The notes: generated from the letters alone by a model not told the origin. A stretch of 64,000 nucleotides of DNA from Tupaia tana (GCA_026018925.1 JAKSZU010000016.1:35023377-35087376); one strand, 5' to 3'; counted from the first letter of the stretch, positions 10,746-21,965 are shown. A program made the numbers and translations.

Positions 10746-11185
10746 TAAATGAAGGAATATTTGCTGGTCCTAAGTTAAATGATATCTAAATTAAGTTTGC
10801 AGCTGTTCTCTTGGAAGACTAATAGTTGCATAGAGAAGAAGCAAGATGGAAGTTCTCTTAAAGTAGTGAGATTGAATTTCTTACGAAGCATAGAGAGTCG
10901 TGTTATGCCTCATGAATCACAGAGACAAAGTTCAAGGGTTTGATGCCACTGAGCAGGAACAGAGTCCAAGTTAGATTGCAGGGGTGTGGCTGGCCAGGGC
11001 TTTCTCCCTCCTTCTTTCTCACTAGTGATGTGGTTTGCATAGACTACAGACCAGTGATTGATAATAAAGCCTGAGGTCTTTCTATAGGTGCATCTCAGGC
11101 TCTGGGACAATGCTGCCATGGATAAGTGCTTTTGCAATATAAAAATTTTACATTTTTGGTTTTTCCGCTAGCTTTTTATTTGTTT
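10746..11185. other. TUBAL3 intron 1 (inferred), unique part
   Basis: No repeat or exon recognised. Confidence 0.4.
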
Positions 11186-11440
11186 GTTTGTTTTTTAATT
11201 GCCAGAGGGTACTTGGGGCCACAGAGAGACACTGGCAGAGAGATAGAGAAGAGAAAGTCCCTTCCAATGGGGCATGCTCATGCCATAATCCCCTCTCCAT
11301 ATTTCCATCCTGTGAGGATTTTAGATATGCACACATATGCCACTGGTGTGTTTTTCAAGCTACTAGAGATAGGATTCAAACCGTGGTCACCGTGTGGGAT
11401 CCAGCTCCCTTAACCACTAGGCTATAGTGCCAATCTTTTC
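11186..11440 (-). mobile_element. tRNA-SINE family C
   Basis: Runs from TTAATTGCCAGAGGGTAC to GGATCCAGCTCCCTTAACCA, the reverse-complement order of a family C unit. Confidence 0.75.
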
Positions 11441-11449
11441 ACTAGTTTT

Positions 11450-11690
11450 ATTTATTGTTTTCTATTTTGCTAAAGGGCACGTGTACTTCCAGAGAGAGAC
11501 AGGGAGAGGAGAAAGCTCCCTCCCCACCACCCCCGAAGATCGTGGTCATGCCACCATTCCTTCCTCTATGTTCCCATCCCGTTAGTATTTTGGGCATGCA
11601 CGCATGCATTCATGGTATGGTTTTCAAGTTTCTCTGGGTCTGGGACTTGAGCAGTGGCATATGGGATCCAGCTCTGTTAACCCTAGGCTG
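11450..11690 (-). mobile_element. tRNA-SINE family C
   Basis: TTTGCTAAAGGGCACGTG start and GGATCCAGCTCTGTTAACC end. Head to tail with the previous copy. Confidence 0.75.
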
Positions 11691-11691
11691 T

Positions 11692-11696
11692 GTATG

Positions 11697-11740
<44 letters not shown>

Positions 11741-11755
11741 GTATGTATGTATATC
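11692..11755. repeat. (TG)n microsatellite
   Basis: About 20 consecutive TG units, then TATGTATGTATG. Confidence 0.95.
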
Positions 11756-12125
11756 TCATGCATATTAGAAGGATGAAGTTATATTCTGACTTGAGCTATA
11801 AGTGTGCATGTGTTGTGTATGTCTGTATAAATATATACACATACATAGTCTTACTCAGTTCTTAGCCCAGCACAGAGTAATTGATTAATTTATGTTTAAC
11901 TTTTTAATAGATTGAGTTCTTGGTTTAATTGTTCTTGTAGCTTAGCTATACCCTGGTTTTGGGTTTCCATGAGACATTTTTTTATTATCCTTATAATAAA
12001 TTTCTCTTTGGCTTTAAGCTTGCTTAGTTTCCTGTTTCTGTTATCGGTAACCAGAAGTTCCGAGTAACATAGCTCCATGTTATCCACATGCCTGCTCCAG
12101 TCTAACTCACTGTGGCTTATTTCAG
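11756..12125. other. TUBAL3 intron 1 (inferred), 3' part
   Basis: Ends in the acceptor TGTGGCTTATTTCAG at 12125. A segment with AATAAATTTCTCTTTGGC near 11995 could be the tail of an old LTR; not certain. Confidence 0.5.
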
Positions 12126-12369
12126 AGGGAGTGTCTTTCCATTCATATTGGTCAAGCTGGCATCCAGATTGGGGATGCTTGTTGGGAACTCTATTGCCTG
12201 GAACATGGAATCCAGCCAGATGGTGTCATTCTTGACAGTAAACAGGAACAACTGGAAGATGCTAAAATGGAGCCTACAAATGCATCTTTCAATACCTTTT
12301 TTTGTGAGACAAGAGCTGGGAAGCATGTACCTAGAGCACTCTTCATGGACTTAGAACCAACTGTCATAG
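12126..12369 (+). CDS. TUBAL3: TUBAL3 exon 2, alpha-tubulin-like 3 (residues 2-82)
   Basis: TUBAL3 is a divergent alpha-tubulin, a GTP-binding subunit of microtubule alpha/beta heterodimers. This exon starts Arg-Glu-Cys after a TTTCAG acceptor, continues with the N-terminal nucleotide-binding part ([20 protein letters not shown]), and ends ...DLEPTVI plus the first base of an Asp codon, before donor GTAAAC at 12370. The 244-nt length leaves phase 1, matching exon 3. The loop holding the acetylated Lys40 in classical alpha-tubulins is replaced by a longer, unrelated segment with 7 extra residues ([20 protein letters not shown]); the sequence then returns to SFNTFF and [12 protein letters not shown]. 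These features fit TUBAL3 rather than TUBA1/3/4/8. No frameshift or stop. Confidence 0.96.
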
Positions 12370-12830
12370 GTAAACCAATATTACATTCTAGTAAATTTAA
12401 ACAAATCCACAATCAAAACAAATCAAGTGGGTGGGGTTATCAGATTGTCTTTAATCTATCTGACCAGGATCATATCTATATTTTCCAAATTTAAAGGCTC
12501 ACTCAATGGCCATTAGGGTGATTACCATGACAAACATACCTAAAGGGAAGGTGAGGCTAGCCTTCTTTCACTGTATAAGACATATGAAAACCTTGTTAAT
12601 TTATTCACATCTGTATCCTAACAGAACATTCAATCTTTTCCTGGATTTGAGAGCCATTTTCTAGAAACTACTGGCAAAGAATCTGAAAATTTGGTATTAT
12701 CTTCTTATACTGAGTAGAATATTTAAAGATGATCCCAAAGAAGCAAGGAGCTATCTAAATATTCTAATTATGGGGAAAATCAATATAATTTTAGGATTAC
12801 TCATTGCAGACTTGTAGTATCTTGTGCAAA
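12370..12830. other. TUBAL3 intron 2, 5' part
   Basis: Begins with donor GTAAAC. No repeat recognised. Confidence 0.6.
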
Positions 12831-12892
12831 AACTCGAATGTTGATTACATGGGAGTCCAGAGACGTAACCATTATACCGTCTGCTAGTCCTT
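12831..12892 (-). mobile_element. Family A SINE, head-only fragment
   Basis: Only the tRNA-like head is present (GTTGATTACATGGGAGTCC to CCGTCTGCTAGTCC). No middle, CT-rich part or poly(T) is attached. Confidence 0.7.
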
Positions 12893-13789
12893 CCAATGCA
12901 GTTTTATAACCTAACCTTGTAAGTCCCACAGTGCTACTTCAGTTGTTCTCAATGGGTTGAGATAGTTAAAAATTCACCCAGAGGAGAAATAGATCATATT
13001 TCTTGATGTTGGAATAGTGAGATTCTAGAAGCACATGAGAGATGGAAAATACCATGACTATCTTTAGAAAATACAGTTTGCCCATACTAGATTGGAGTTA
13101 ATTTCCTTATCAGAATAGAGCCAGAATGAGTAACAAATTGATGGGGAAAAGTATATTGATGTTAATGTGAATGAAAAGAATAAATTTTATTAAAATGGTA
13201 AAGTTAAGAATTATTGGGTCCAAGATGCCTATATTCAGTATTATGGATTCAGTATTACTTTGCTAGAAGTTGTGAAAGGATAAAAAATCAGGAATTATTT
13301 ATGACTTCAAGAACAGGTGAGATTAGTAAGGAGTCTAAGAGAAGAAATGTATTTCATTCTGATTTGGATTATAAATGCTCTAAGAGAATATCTGAATTTT
13401 TGTTTAAGACAAATGGGGATTTGTAATGCTGAGCCTTAGCTGGAGTTTGGCATCCCAGGAACCTGGCAGGATAGACTATATCCTTAGTGGACTTTGGTCA
13501 ATGTAGCCTGAGAAGTGATCTTAGAGGCATACATATTCCTGTATTATAGTTATCACTGCAAATATTTAACTTGTGCCAAATAGACTAGACAAATGAAAGA
13601 TGTAAAGGCCAGGATCAGAAGCTGAGGAAGTCAGAGGAGAGAGATGGCATGCAAAGACCTAAAGAAATTCTTCAATCTTTTAGGACAGTCTGGAGGGAAG
13701 ACAATTTTGTAGGTCTTTGGTTGGTTCATACAAAGAGACATAAGTATAATGCTCCAGGCTTTAGGGAGAAGAAACTGATTTTCCTTTTA
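12893..13789. other. TUBAL3 intron 2, unassigned
   Basis: AT-rich, no gene or named repeat. May contain eroded L2. Confidence 0.4.
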
Positions 13790-14480
13790 TTCTACTAATA
13801 AGGCAGCATCATATGTTCTAGGCACTGTTCTTGACGTTGGAGAAATTTATAGTCTCAGTCCTTGTGGTGCTGACACTTGAATGGAGTACAGACCAATTAA
13901 ACCCAAATGAATGAAAAGTGGTATGGAAAAATATAGTAAAGCAACAGGGTAGGGGATGTTGTGTGTTGGTTTGAGAGGGTCTTTTTCTACAGCATTATTA
14001 TGGAAGACCTTATTGAGAAAATGATGTTTGTAGGGATATGAAGGGAATGAGAGCAGGAACTTTATCTCCTTGGAAGAGATCAGAAAAGGCTTTATAGGCC
14101 AAAAATGTTTCTACAGTCCTGAAGAACAGGTGGGAGCATTTTAATAGTTCATGAGTGAGAGAGAATGAAAACCATGAGTAAGTACACGTCAGGCACCTGA
14201 GAGTATTGGCTTGAACATGGGAAGGGTGTTAATACAAAGAAATCATAGTAGACTTAAACTGAAATATTCTTTTTCAACAGAGAAGTAACAAACTGAAATG
14301 TTTTTTTTTCAACAGAGAAGTAACAATCTAGTGGTAAAGAAAATGTAAATGGTCATAAAAACTGGAGTCTTAGAAGGCAGACCACAATTTCCTTGAATAA
14401 GATGTTTGATTTCAATTTTATAGGAATTGGGGGCCAGTGAAGATTTTAGAGGAGAGAAAAGTCAAATTTAGAGGAGACAA
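13790..14480 (-). mobile_element. L2 LINE fragment
   Basis: TTCTAGGCACTGTTCTTGACG, then purine-rich sequence in the order expected of the reverse complement of an L2 3' region (AGGCTTTATAGGCCA, ATTGGGGGCCAGTGAAGATT). Confidence 0.65.
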
Positions 14481-14539
14481 AAGTCTTATTACATAGTTAG
14501 ATTAATTGTAGTAGTAAGATTAATTGCAGAGATTTCTTC

Positions 14540-15116
14540 ACTGAGTTATTTAACATTTATTTGGCACTTGCTATGTGCCAGGTACTGGCCTAGAAAGAGA
14601 GGTTGGAGTAGAGAAAGTACTGGTATAGTTGTAATGTGTGGGCTTCACTTAGGATTGTGATACCCAAAATGGAAAAGAAAAGACTGATTTGAGCCACGTC
14701 TAGGTAAAAAAGATAGAACAGGGGAGGTGGTTATAGTCAAGTAAATATTCAAGGGAGAGGACAGAAGGGCTTCCCAGATTTTACTGATTCAATAGTAGGA
14801 CTGGTAAATGAAATATAAATTTCAGAGTAGGACCCGCAAGTTCAGTGTGGGGCATGGACATTAAATGAATTTAAACTGTCATTCATTTGGTCCCCACTAA
14901 AAATGTGAAACCAAAGGTGCTCAGGGAGAAGGGAAAATTTCAGTTATCCAACAGAGATGATATTTAAGGCTGTGAAAAATCTATGCTCTTCCTGATTAAA
15001 GTCAGCCTGACATGGTTTTAGGTATTTTCTAAATTGTGTTTTTTTTAAAAGATTTAATTAATTTAATTTATTTATTTTTATTATTTTTTAATTTGCTAGA
15101 GGGCACATGTGCTTAT

Positions 15117-15170
<54 letters not shown>

Positions 15171-16030
15171 TAAGTGAGAAAGCAAGCTGCCAGATCAGAG
15201 ACTCCAACCATGATCAGTCATGTGGTAGTCCAGTGCCTTAACCAACGTGCCTCCTGCTGGCCCTCTGGTTGTGTTTTTAAGGCAGAGTTCCATGGAGCAT
15301 ATTCATAGGCAGGAGCAATGGCAAGAGAGTGAGGCAAGGAGGTTTCAGAGCCAGAGAGGGCCAAAGGCACTGAAAGGAAGGTTCCATTTTGCTTTTCACC
15401 GTTCCCCCTCCCTTCTCTGAAGTAAGGCCAGAGGAATTTTGTGGTAAGGAGAGAGGTGTTTAAGAACATTTCATTGAGGAGTGCTGTGCTTGGAATAATG
15501 GGAGTGGTGATGTGTGATACTTTGAAGAAAGGAGAAGATGTTCAGAATACTCATTTTAGAAAATGAAAACGAGGGTTGAAGTGAAGAATGGAGGATATGC
15601 TCTGTGTGGGTTTGAAGGGGACTGAGAGCATAATCACTGCCTGTCTTTAGCAGCAGGAGGCCTAGGCATGGATGGTGGAAGCCAGGCTTCCATGTGAGGT
15701 AGAGGCAGGGCAAAGAGGATTCTGGACTGGCCGCGAGCATATGGTTCTGATTAGAGTAGGTTGCAGAGGAGACAGATGAGAATAGTGGCAAAGGATGACA
15801 AAAAAAGAGAGGATTAAGTCAAGGTCATGATGACAATGTAAGGTCAGGGAAAGTAAAGAGGCTGTACTCAGGGAAAGGTTCTGCAAATTTAAGGTGTAAC
15901 AGTGTTGACTGATGATGATTCATGGAGAGTGCAATTGAATGATATTGGAGGTAAGGAAGCTAAGAAAGTGCCAAATAATTATATTTAATGACTATTGAAG
16001 TCTCTGAAGAGGTTAAAGTACTGAAGTCTC
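14540..16030 (-). mobile_element. Second L2 LINE fragment, interrupted by a SINE
   Basis: Opens with CACTTGCTATGTGCCAGGTA, the reverse complement of the L2 3' end. The sequence to about 16030 is of the same purine-rich type, though the far part is only a tentative assignment. A family B SINE splits it at 15045. Confidence 0.5.
15045..15262 (-). mobile_element. tRNA-SINE family B with (GA)n
   Basis: TTTATTTATTTTTATTATT start, a GAGAGA run at 15120-15168, and the TGGTAGTCCAGTGCCTTAACC head. CCTGCTGGCCC ends it. Confidence 0.85.
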
Positions 16031-16045
16031 TGAGAAGAGAGAATG

Positions 16046-16440
16046 TTTTAGTCCATTTTTCTGTGACTATAACTGAATGCCACAGATCAGGTAATTTATA
16101 AAGAATCAAAGTATATTTGGTTCATGTTCTATAGATCTATCTAGTGAGCAACTTTTGCTGGTGGGGATTCTGAGGTGGTATGGAGCATCACAGGGTGAGA
16201 GGGCCAGAGTGTGTGTCAGTTCTGATCTCTCTTCTTACAAAGCTCCCCCAGTATTTAATCAGTATTCAGGGGGCCCTACCCTGATGACTTTATCTAATTC
16301 TAATCACCTCCCAAAGGTCCCACCTCTTAGCATTATGGTTGGATTACGTTTCTTCCCTCTTAATATCATGACAACAACAAACACATTTCAACACATGAAT
16401 TTTAAGGAGGGGACACATTCAAACCATGGCAATGGATAAG
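16046..16440 (-). mobile_element. MaLR-type LTR (MST/MLT1 group)
   Basis: Contains CAGGTAATTTATAAAGAA near the left and CCTCCCAAAGGTCCCACCTC with ACATTTCAACACATGAATTT near the right, the reverse-complement order of MST/MLT1 LTRs. Non-coding relic. Confidence 0.75.
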
Positions 16441-16771
16441 AGCTCAGGAAGTTAGAATGAATGTTACGGATATACTCATGAATGGTAGATGCTATAACCA
16501 ATAAACTCTGAGATGGTGGGGTTTTACTAAAAGAACTGAGGGACTTAATGACCTTCAAGATCCCAAACAGACAAAGTTATGAGAAAGGATTCTAGAAATT
16601 ACCTTCTTAGACTGGACACAGCTTATATCTTCAGGTGAGAAGCAAATAGTTCACCCAGAATTATATGCCCACTTATATCTTATGTATAAACATATCTCTG
16701 AAATGTCATAACTTTTTTTTATTTATAAGCTAATTAAGAGTTGTTTGAACTCAAGTTTAATAAATATAATA
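16441..16771. other. TUBAL3 intron 2, unassigned
   Basis: Nothing recognised; the right end holds the left target duplication of the next SINE. Confidence 0.4.
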
Positions 16772-16801
16772 ATTATTATTTTTGGAGAGTTTTTCTTTCT
16801 T

Positions 16802-16839
<38 letters not shown>

Positions 16840-17067
16840 ATAGGTCACGTGCACTCACCAGAAAGACAGAGACAGAGAGACAGAAAGTGAGAAATCACCC
16901 CCCGAGGGAATGGCCATGCTGCAATCCCTTCTCCATTCTCCTCTCAGGATCTTGGGCATGTACGCACATGCACCCAGCGTGAGCTTAAGCCACCGGGTCT
17001 GGGACTCGAACCGCGGTTGACTACATGGGAGTCCAGTGACATAGCCATTACACCAAATGCTGGTCCC
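16772..17067 (-). mobile_element. tRNA-SINE family A with long poly(T)
   Basis: About 30 T at 16805-16836, then the body ending ATGCTGGTCCC. The word AAATATAATAAT occurs on both sides as a target-site duplication. Confidence 0.92.
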
Positions 17068-17344
17068 TAAATATAATAATTTGAAGGGTATGCAAAATTG
17101 GAGTTTAGAAATTTGTGGTCATTCACAGGAGGGCAACATGAGTCGAGAGGACAATCTTGCTCTTAGAAACAGTGCATCTCCTCTTAGGCAGTGAAATTTT
17201 AGGACTGACACAGACATCTGGTGCCAAGGCCAGTGATGTACTATGAGGTAAATTTCCATATACGTATGTCATGAAGCCTATTCTATCATGATTATTCATG
17301 ATGGTGGTTGTTATATTGACCATGCATCTCGAGCCCTATGTTCT

Positions 17345-17530
17345 CATTTTATTCATGATAGCTCAGTGCAAGGAGGCCTTGTCATAATCTTTATTTGTGA
17401 GATGAAATAACTGAGACTTAGAGAGGCTAGGTAACTTCCTTGTAGCTAAGTAAGGAAGGTATGATATGAACTTGGGAAATTGGTTCTTGAACACACATGC
17501 TCAACTTTTAAGCAATGCAGTATCCTGTTG
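17345..17530 (-). mobile_element. MIR SINE
   Basis: GATGAAATAACTGAGACTTA, GAGAGGCTAGGTAACTTCC and the GTGAACTTGG-like continuation match the reverse complement of the MIR core. Confidence 0.8.
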
Positions 17531-17926
17531 TAATCAGGGCAACATTCCCAAAACCTACTCGACTTTCAGATACTTCTGCTTAACTATACTTAACCATCAG
17601 GAATAATGTTATTTGAATAATTCTAAGGTGGTGGAGGGGAATATGCTGCCGAGGGTTTTAAAAAGACAGTGAAACTAGGCAAAGGTTGTTCTTAGTTATA
17701 TTTAATATTGCCAAGATCATAGTACCGATTTCCCTGTTTCATGCTTTTATGCTTACTGCATTTGAGTCATGTGTACGTTTGAGCTTGCTATGTCTTTTTT
17801 GTTAAAGCATCTTTTAAAGCATATCACTAATAACTTAGATTGGTATGCTTTTTCATGTTTTTCTGGCACACAAATCAACTGTAGATAGGAATAGTTGTTG
17901 CAACATGCCAAAGTGCTTAGGGTGTG
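17531..17926. other. TUBAL3 intron 2, unassigned
   Basis: No feature recognised. Confidence 0.4.
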
Positions 17927-18392
17927 CAGGAGGTTGAATTTATGCCTTCCCCTCGAATATAGGTCTACCTGGGATCTCAGAGTGTGACCTTATTTGGAAA
18001 TTGGGTCTTTACAGATGTAGTTAGTTAAGGCGAGGTCATGCTAGATCAGTGTGGGCCCTAAAACCAAAGAATCTTGTCCTTATGAGAAGAGAGATAACAA
18101 AGATATGTAAGGGACAGGGCATGTTAAGGCAGGGGTGGGGGCGTGGGAGGAGGAGCAGAAGACGGAGTGAGACAGCTCTCAGCCAAAGAAAGAATGCTAA
18201 GAATTGTCACCAGTCACTGGAGGCTAGAAGAAAAGTATAGAATGGATTCTTCCTAGAGCCTCCGGGAGGAACCAAACCTGCCAACGCCTTTATTTTGGAC
18301 TTCTGGCCCCCAAGTTGTTAGAAAATAAATTCCTGTTGTTTTAGCCACCAAATTTGTTGTAGTTTGTTGGACAGCCCTAGGAAACATATGGG
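17927..18392 (+). mobile_element. MaLR-type solo LTR (MLT1 group)
   Basis: AGAGTGTGACCTTATTTGG, CTTTACAGATGTAGTTAG, TCCTTATGAGAAGAG and AATAAATTCCTGTTGTTTTA in that order are characteristic of MLT1-like LTRs. No internal region is attached, so a solo LTR. Confidence 0.8.
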
Positions 18393-18594
18393 ATGAAAAA
18401 ATATGTCTTCAATTTTTATGTAAATAATTCTACCATTTCTCAGTCTAAGAAATGATAAATCAGTGGTATAAGTTCCATTCCCTTACAACAACATTGAGGG
18501 CAAGGATAGGTTCAAGGATATAGACAGGCGAGGATTAGCAAAAGGTTAACAGTTAAGTTGAACTGAGGACAATAACCTCCTTTCTCTCCTACAG

Positions 18595-18743
18595 ATGGGA
18601 TTCGTACCGGGAAGTACCGTTCACTCTTCCACCCAGATCAGCTCTTTAGTGGAAAGGAGGATGCTGCAAACAACTATGCAAGAGGCCACTACTCTGTGGG
18701 GTCAGAGGTCATTGAGCCTGTGCTAGAGAGAATCCGAAAGCTG
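18595..18743 (+). CDS. TUBAL3: TUBAL3 exon 3 (residues 83-132)
   Basis: Follows TTTCTCTCCTACAG. The first two bases complete Asp83, then [20 protein letters not shown] and ...[20 protein letters not shown], ending Arg-Lys-Leu. This is the alpha-tubulin segment after the first nucleotide-binding loops. At 149 nt, as I recall for alpha-tubulin genes in general, it keeps the family exon length. It is followed by GCAAGT, not GT (see the splice-site entry). No stops. Confidence 0.96.
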
Positions 18744-18749
18744 GCAAGT
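18744..18749 (+). promoter_or_regulatory. Probable GC 5' splice site of TUBAL3 intron 3
   Basis: The exon ends CTG and the intron begins GCAAGT, which pairs with U1 snRNA except at +2. Joining to exon 4 at 19506 gives Lys-Leu-Ala-Glu-Gln-Cys, the alpha-tubulin reading. A GT four bases downstream (18748) could be used only together with an AG four bases inside exon 4 (19508-19509), giving Ala-Lys-Gln-Cys; that donor (CAA|GTGGCT) is much weaker. Confidence 0.75.
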
Positions 18750-19505
18750 GGCTCTTCCTCTCCTCTGACACTACCTGGGTACCTGTGATCCTGCAGCAAA
18801 ATTTACAGCACTCTCTGCTATCCCCACCCACTAGCCACTCAGCCCTCTCACTTGCATCTATGTGGTGCTAGAGCTGGGGAAGGAAGGATCTTTGTTACAC
18901 AGGAAGGGTGACAGATGCCTTCTCATCTACCCAGTAGCCCTTGTTCATTCTGTCTTCTGCCCACTCAGGGTTTCTCTCGTTAGCAAAGACTTCCAAACCA
19001 CTCTACACTTCTCATTTCCCAATAGTAACAACTATTTGTGAAGTTAACTGGAGACACTCCCTCTGTGGAGATTAATTACTTTATTTACTGACAGTTAATC
19101 CTTCTTAGGTAAAGACCTAAGATCCTTCCCCAGTGAGAGTTTTCATGTTTGGCCTAATCTTTATGTAATAGAATACCTTTACATCAGTACCGTAGAACAT
19201 AGAGGTGCTAGGCACTTCATCTGCTGTAGGGGAAGCATGATTTTGCTTATTTTTCTTTTCTTTAATATTGATAGACCTCTAGAGAACTTCCCCCATTCCA
19301 AAGTAGCTCTCAAGTATATTCCATAGCAGCTGCATTTGTGAAATTGATGATGTTAAACCAGTCCTTTCTGAAAGTCTTTTTGTTTTTCATTGCCTTTTTT
19401 TTTTTTTTTTTTTTTTTTAAGATCTTGTTATATGCTTCATTACTAGCCAATTCACTCCTTCTAGATTTAGTGACTGAATTCTGACATCCCATTTTCTTTC
19501 CTCAG
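18750..19505. other. TUBAL3 intron 3
   Basis: Short intron of about 760 bp ending TTTCTTTCCTCAG at 19505. A poly(T) run lies at 19398-19420. No repeat named with confidence. Confidence 0.8.
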
Positions 19506-20450
19506 GCAGAACAGTGCAGTGGACTTCAGGGATTTTTGATTTTCCGAAGCTTTGGAGGAGGCACTGGTTCGGGATTTACATCTCTCTTAATGGAGCGGCT
19601 CTCCGTAGAATATAGCAGGAAGACTAAATTGGAGTTCTCTGTCTACCCAGCCCCCAGGATTTCTACTGCTGTGGTAGAGCCTTACAATGCTGTCCTCACC
19701 ACCCATTCCACCATAGAACACTCGGACTGTACCTTCATGGTGGACAATGAGGCCATTTATGACATATGCCATCGTAAGCTTGGGGTGGAACGCCCCTCTT
19801 ATGCCAGCATCAATAGGCTGATAGGTCAGGTGGTGTCTTCCATTACTGCTTCCCTACGGTTTGAAGGGCCCTTGAATGTGGACCTAATTGAATTTCAGAC
19901 AAACCTGGTACCTTATCCACGAATACATTTCCCCATGACGACCTACGCTCCCATCATCTCTGCCGACAAAGCCTACCATGAACAGCTCTCTGTGTCTGAC
20001 ATCACTGCAGCTTGTTTTGAGTTCTCCAACCAGCTGGTCAAGTGTGATCCTCGGCTTGGGAAGTATATGGCCTGCTGCCTACTATACAGAGGGGATGTGG
20101 TCCCCAAGGATGTGAATGCAGCCATTGCAGCCATGAAGTCAGGGAGCTCTGTTCAGTTTGTAGACTGGTGTCCAACTGGTTTCAAGGTGGGCATCAACAC
20201 TCAGCCACCCATGGTGATACCAGGAGGGGCCCTGGCCGAAGTCCAGAGGGCGGTGTGCATGCTGAGCAACACCACGGCAATTATGGAGGCCTGGGCCCGG
20301 CTGGACCACAAGTTTGACCTCATGTATGCCAAGAGGGCATTTGTACACTGGTACATCAAGGAAGGCATGGATGAAGGAGAGTTCTTGGAGGCTAGGGAAG
20401 ATTTGGCAGCCCTGGAGAAGGATTATGAGGAAGTGGGGCAGGATTTCTGA
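19506..20450 (+). CDS. TUBAL3: TUBAL3 exon 4 (residues 133-446, stop)
   Basis: This exon encodes most of the protein. It carries the tubulin GTP-binding signature GGGTGSG (residues 149-155), then [19 protein letters not shown] and the intermediate domain. VDLIEFQTN keeps the glutamate that in alpha-tubulins triggers hydrolysis of the beta-subunit GTP (about residue 261). [23 protein letters not shown] and [15 protein letters not shown] follow. The reading frame is intact to TGA at 20448-20450. With the other exons the protein is 446 aa, the length I recall for human TUBAL3. It ends Val-Gly-Gln-Asp-Phe: the acidic tail and C-terminal Tyr of classical alpha-tubulins are missing, so no tyrosination cycle is expected. 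From what I know of the family, expression is narrow (gut), and the protein is poorly studied. Confidence 0.97.
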   Translation, partial: AEQCSGLQGFLIFRSFGGGTGSGFTSLLMERLSVEYSRKTKLEFSVYPAPRISTAVVEPYNAVLTTHSTIEHSDCTFMVDNEAIYDICHRKLGVERPSYASINRLIGQVVSSITASLRFEGPLNVDLIEFQTNLVPYPRIHFPMTTYAPIISADKAYHEQLSVSDITAACFEFSNQLVKCDPRLGKYMACCLLYRGDVVPKDVNAAIAAMKSGSSVQFVDWCPTGFKVGINTQPPMVIPGGALAEVQRAVCMLSNTTAIMEAWARLDHKFDLMYAKRAFVHWYIKEGMDEGEFLEAREDLAALEKDYEEVGQDF

Positions 20451-21054
20451 TGTGAGCCTGACTGGTAGAAATGAGTTAAGTTAAAATATCATGCTTTCTT
20501 TTCAAGCCATTGTACATGTAGTGGGTATAGTTCTCTTGAGAAGAAACAACAAAATCAAATCAGGGAAGACCCTAGCCTGCACACAAATTGAATGGGTCAG
20601 TATTAACAGTGAGCAAAATGTCCTTGTCAACCAGTGTAACTTGGCTCTGCCACTCAGAGCTTTTTCTGAGGTTTGCAGTCCTTTGACTTGCTGCTGGATT
20701 ACTTCTAGGTGCTGATTTTTGTGTTTGTTCTTTTGTCAAAATGAAAACCTTCCTGTATTCTTTGCTTCATTATTATTATGTTAAACCAAGAGACTAGGGA
20801 ATCTTTCGAACATTTTTTTCACCCCTGTACCTGGGGTAGAAAATAGTGCATGTTGATTATGAATATTATTTCTTTATATCTATATTTCATATATTGATTA
20901 AATCATGGATATTTTCAGTATGTTTATTTTTCTTACTCTAAACATGTTTGCTTTTTATATTCAGCAAGCAATAAGAATGCTCTTGAATCTTTCTTGAACT
21001 CTGAATTTGGGTTCTCTACAGGTCAGAAGGTAAATGTCATCTCTTTAACTCTTT
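20451..21054. other. TUBAL3 3' UTR and downstream sequence
   Basis: No repeat recognised. No AATAAA close to the stop codon, so the 3' UTR may extend further. Confidence 0.5.
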
Positions 21055-21200
21055 TGTCCTGGAGAAAGTCGTCTCAAAGTGTGTGACCACTTGAAACTCT
21101 GTAGAGGATTAGTAAAAATGCATATTCTTGAACTTCACTGCAGACTTGCTGAATGAGAATACTGGGGACCAGGAGGCCGTGTGACCTGAGAAACTGTTAT
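21055..21200. mobile_element. hAT-Charlie MITE fragment (MER20-like)
   Basis: GTCTCAAAGTGTGTGACCAC followed by GCATATTCTTGAACTTCACTG and CTGAATGAGAATACTGGGG matches the layout of MER20-type elements, strongly diverged. Confidence 0.55.
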
Positions 21201-21221
21201 TTAAAAAAACACTTAATGAAA

Positions 21222-21492
21222 GGTCAGCAGATGGTGTGGTGGTGAAGGAGCTGGATTTCTGCACGGCTGACTACAGTTTTGGTTCCAGACCCAACAGCTT
21301 GAAAATCATGCTGGGCACATGTGCGTGCTTACCCAAAATCCTGAGAGGAGAATGGAAGAGAAGTAATTCTGGAGTGACCATCCCTCCTGGGTGGAAGGGG
21401 TGAATTCTCACTTTCCCTCTCCCCTCCCCCCCCCTCTGGTGAGTGCATATGCTCTAGGACAAAAACCTAAAAACAGCAAAAAAAAAAAAAAT
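21222..21492 (+). mobile_element. tRNA-SINE family A, old
   Basis: Head GGTCAGCAGATGGTGTGG, middle CCCAAAATCCTGAGAGG, A-tail at 21478-21491. Diverged and CpG-poor. Confidence 0.75.
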
Positions 21493-21920
21493 GAAGTTAT
21501 TTTGGGTACTAAACAATCGCATTTCAAGCAAGTTACAGTTTACTATGAATAAAGTAGCTACAGATGCATTAATATCACTAGTGAGATTTTAAAAATCACG
21601 ACTATTAGCCCAAGTAATATTTGAACTTACAGTAAAGCAGATGCTGCAAAGGTGCTCCCTTAGACTTAGGTTTTATCTCAGACTGATGGTAGACACTCTC
21701 AGGAGCCCTGTTCACCTGTGCTGCTTTACCCGGCAGCCTCAGCCCTCCAGTTGTACCCTCTCTCGGTCTCCACACAGCACATGCTTTTAGCCCAGCAAGA
21801 CATCTCAAGGGAGTAGGTGTGAGGTGTGTGTCTTGTGAGACTTCCCATACTACGATGTTACCGCCTTCTTTCTTGTGCAACCTGGGTGATCTATTTTATT
21901 TCATTTATTTTTTGTGAAAT

Positions 21921-21965
<45 letters not shown>

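Noticed and set aside
11455-11865. 136-codon open frame with a Cys-Val repeat
   Set aside because: It runs through a family C SINE and the (TG)n array; low-complexity artefact.
15471-15791. 106-codon minus-strand open frame
   Set aside because: Lies in purine-rich, L2-like intronic DNA; Ser/His/Leu-rich translation with no domain.
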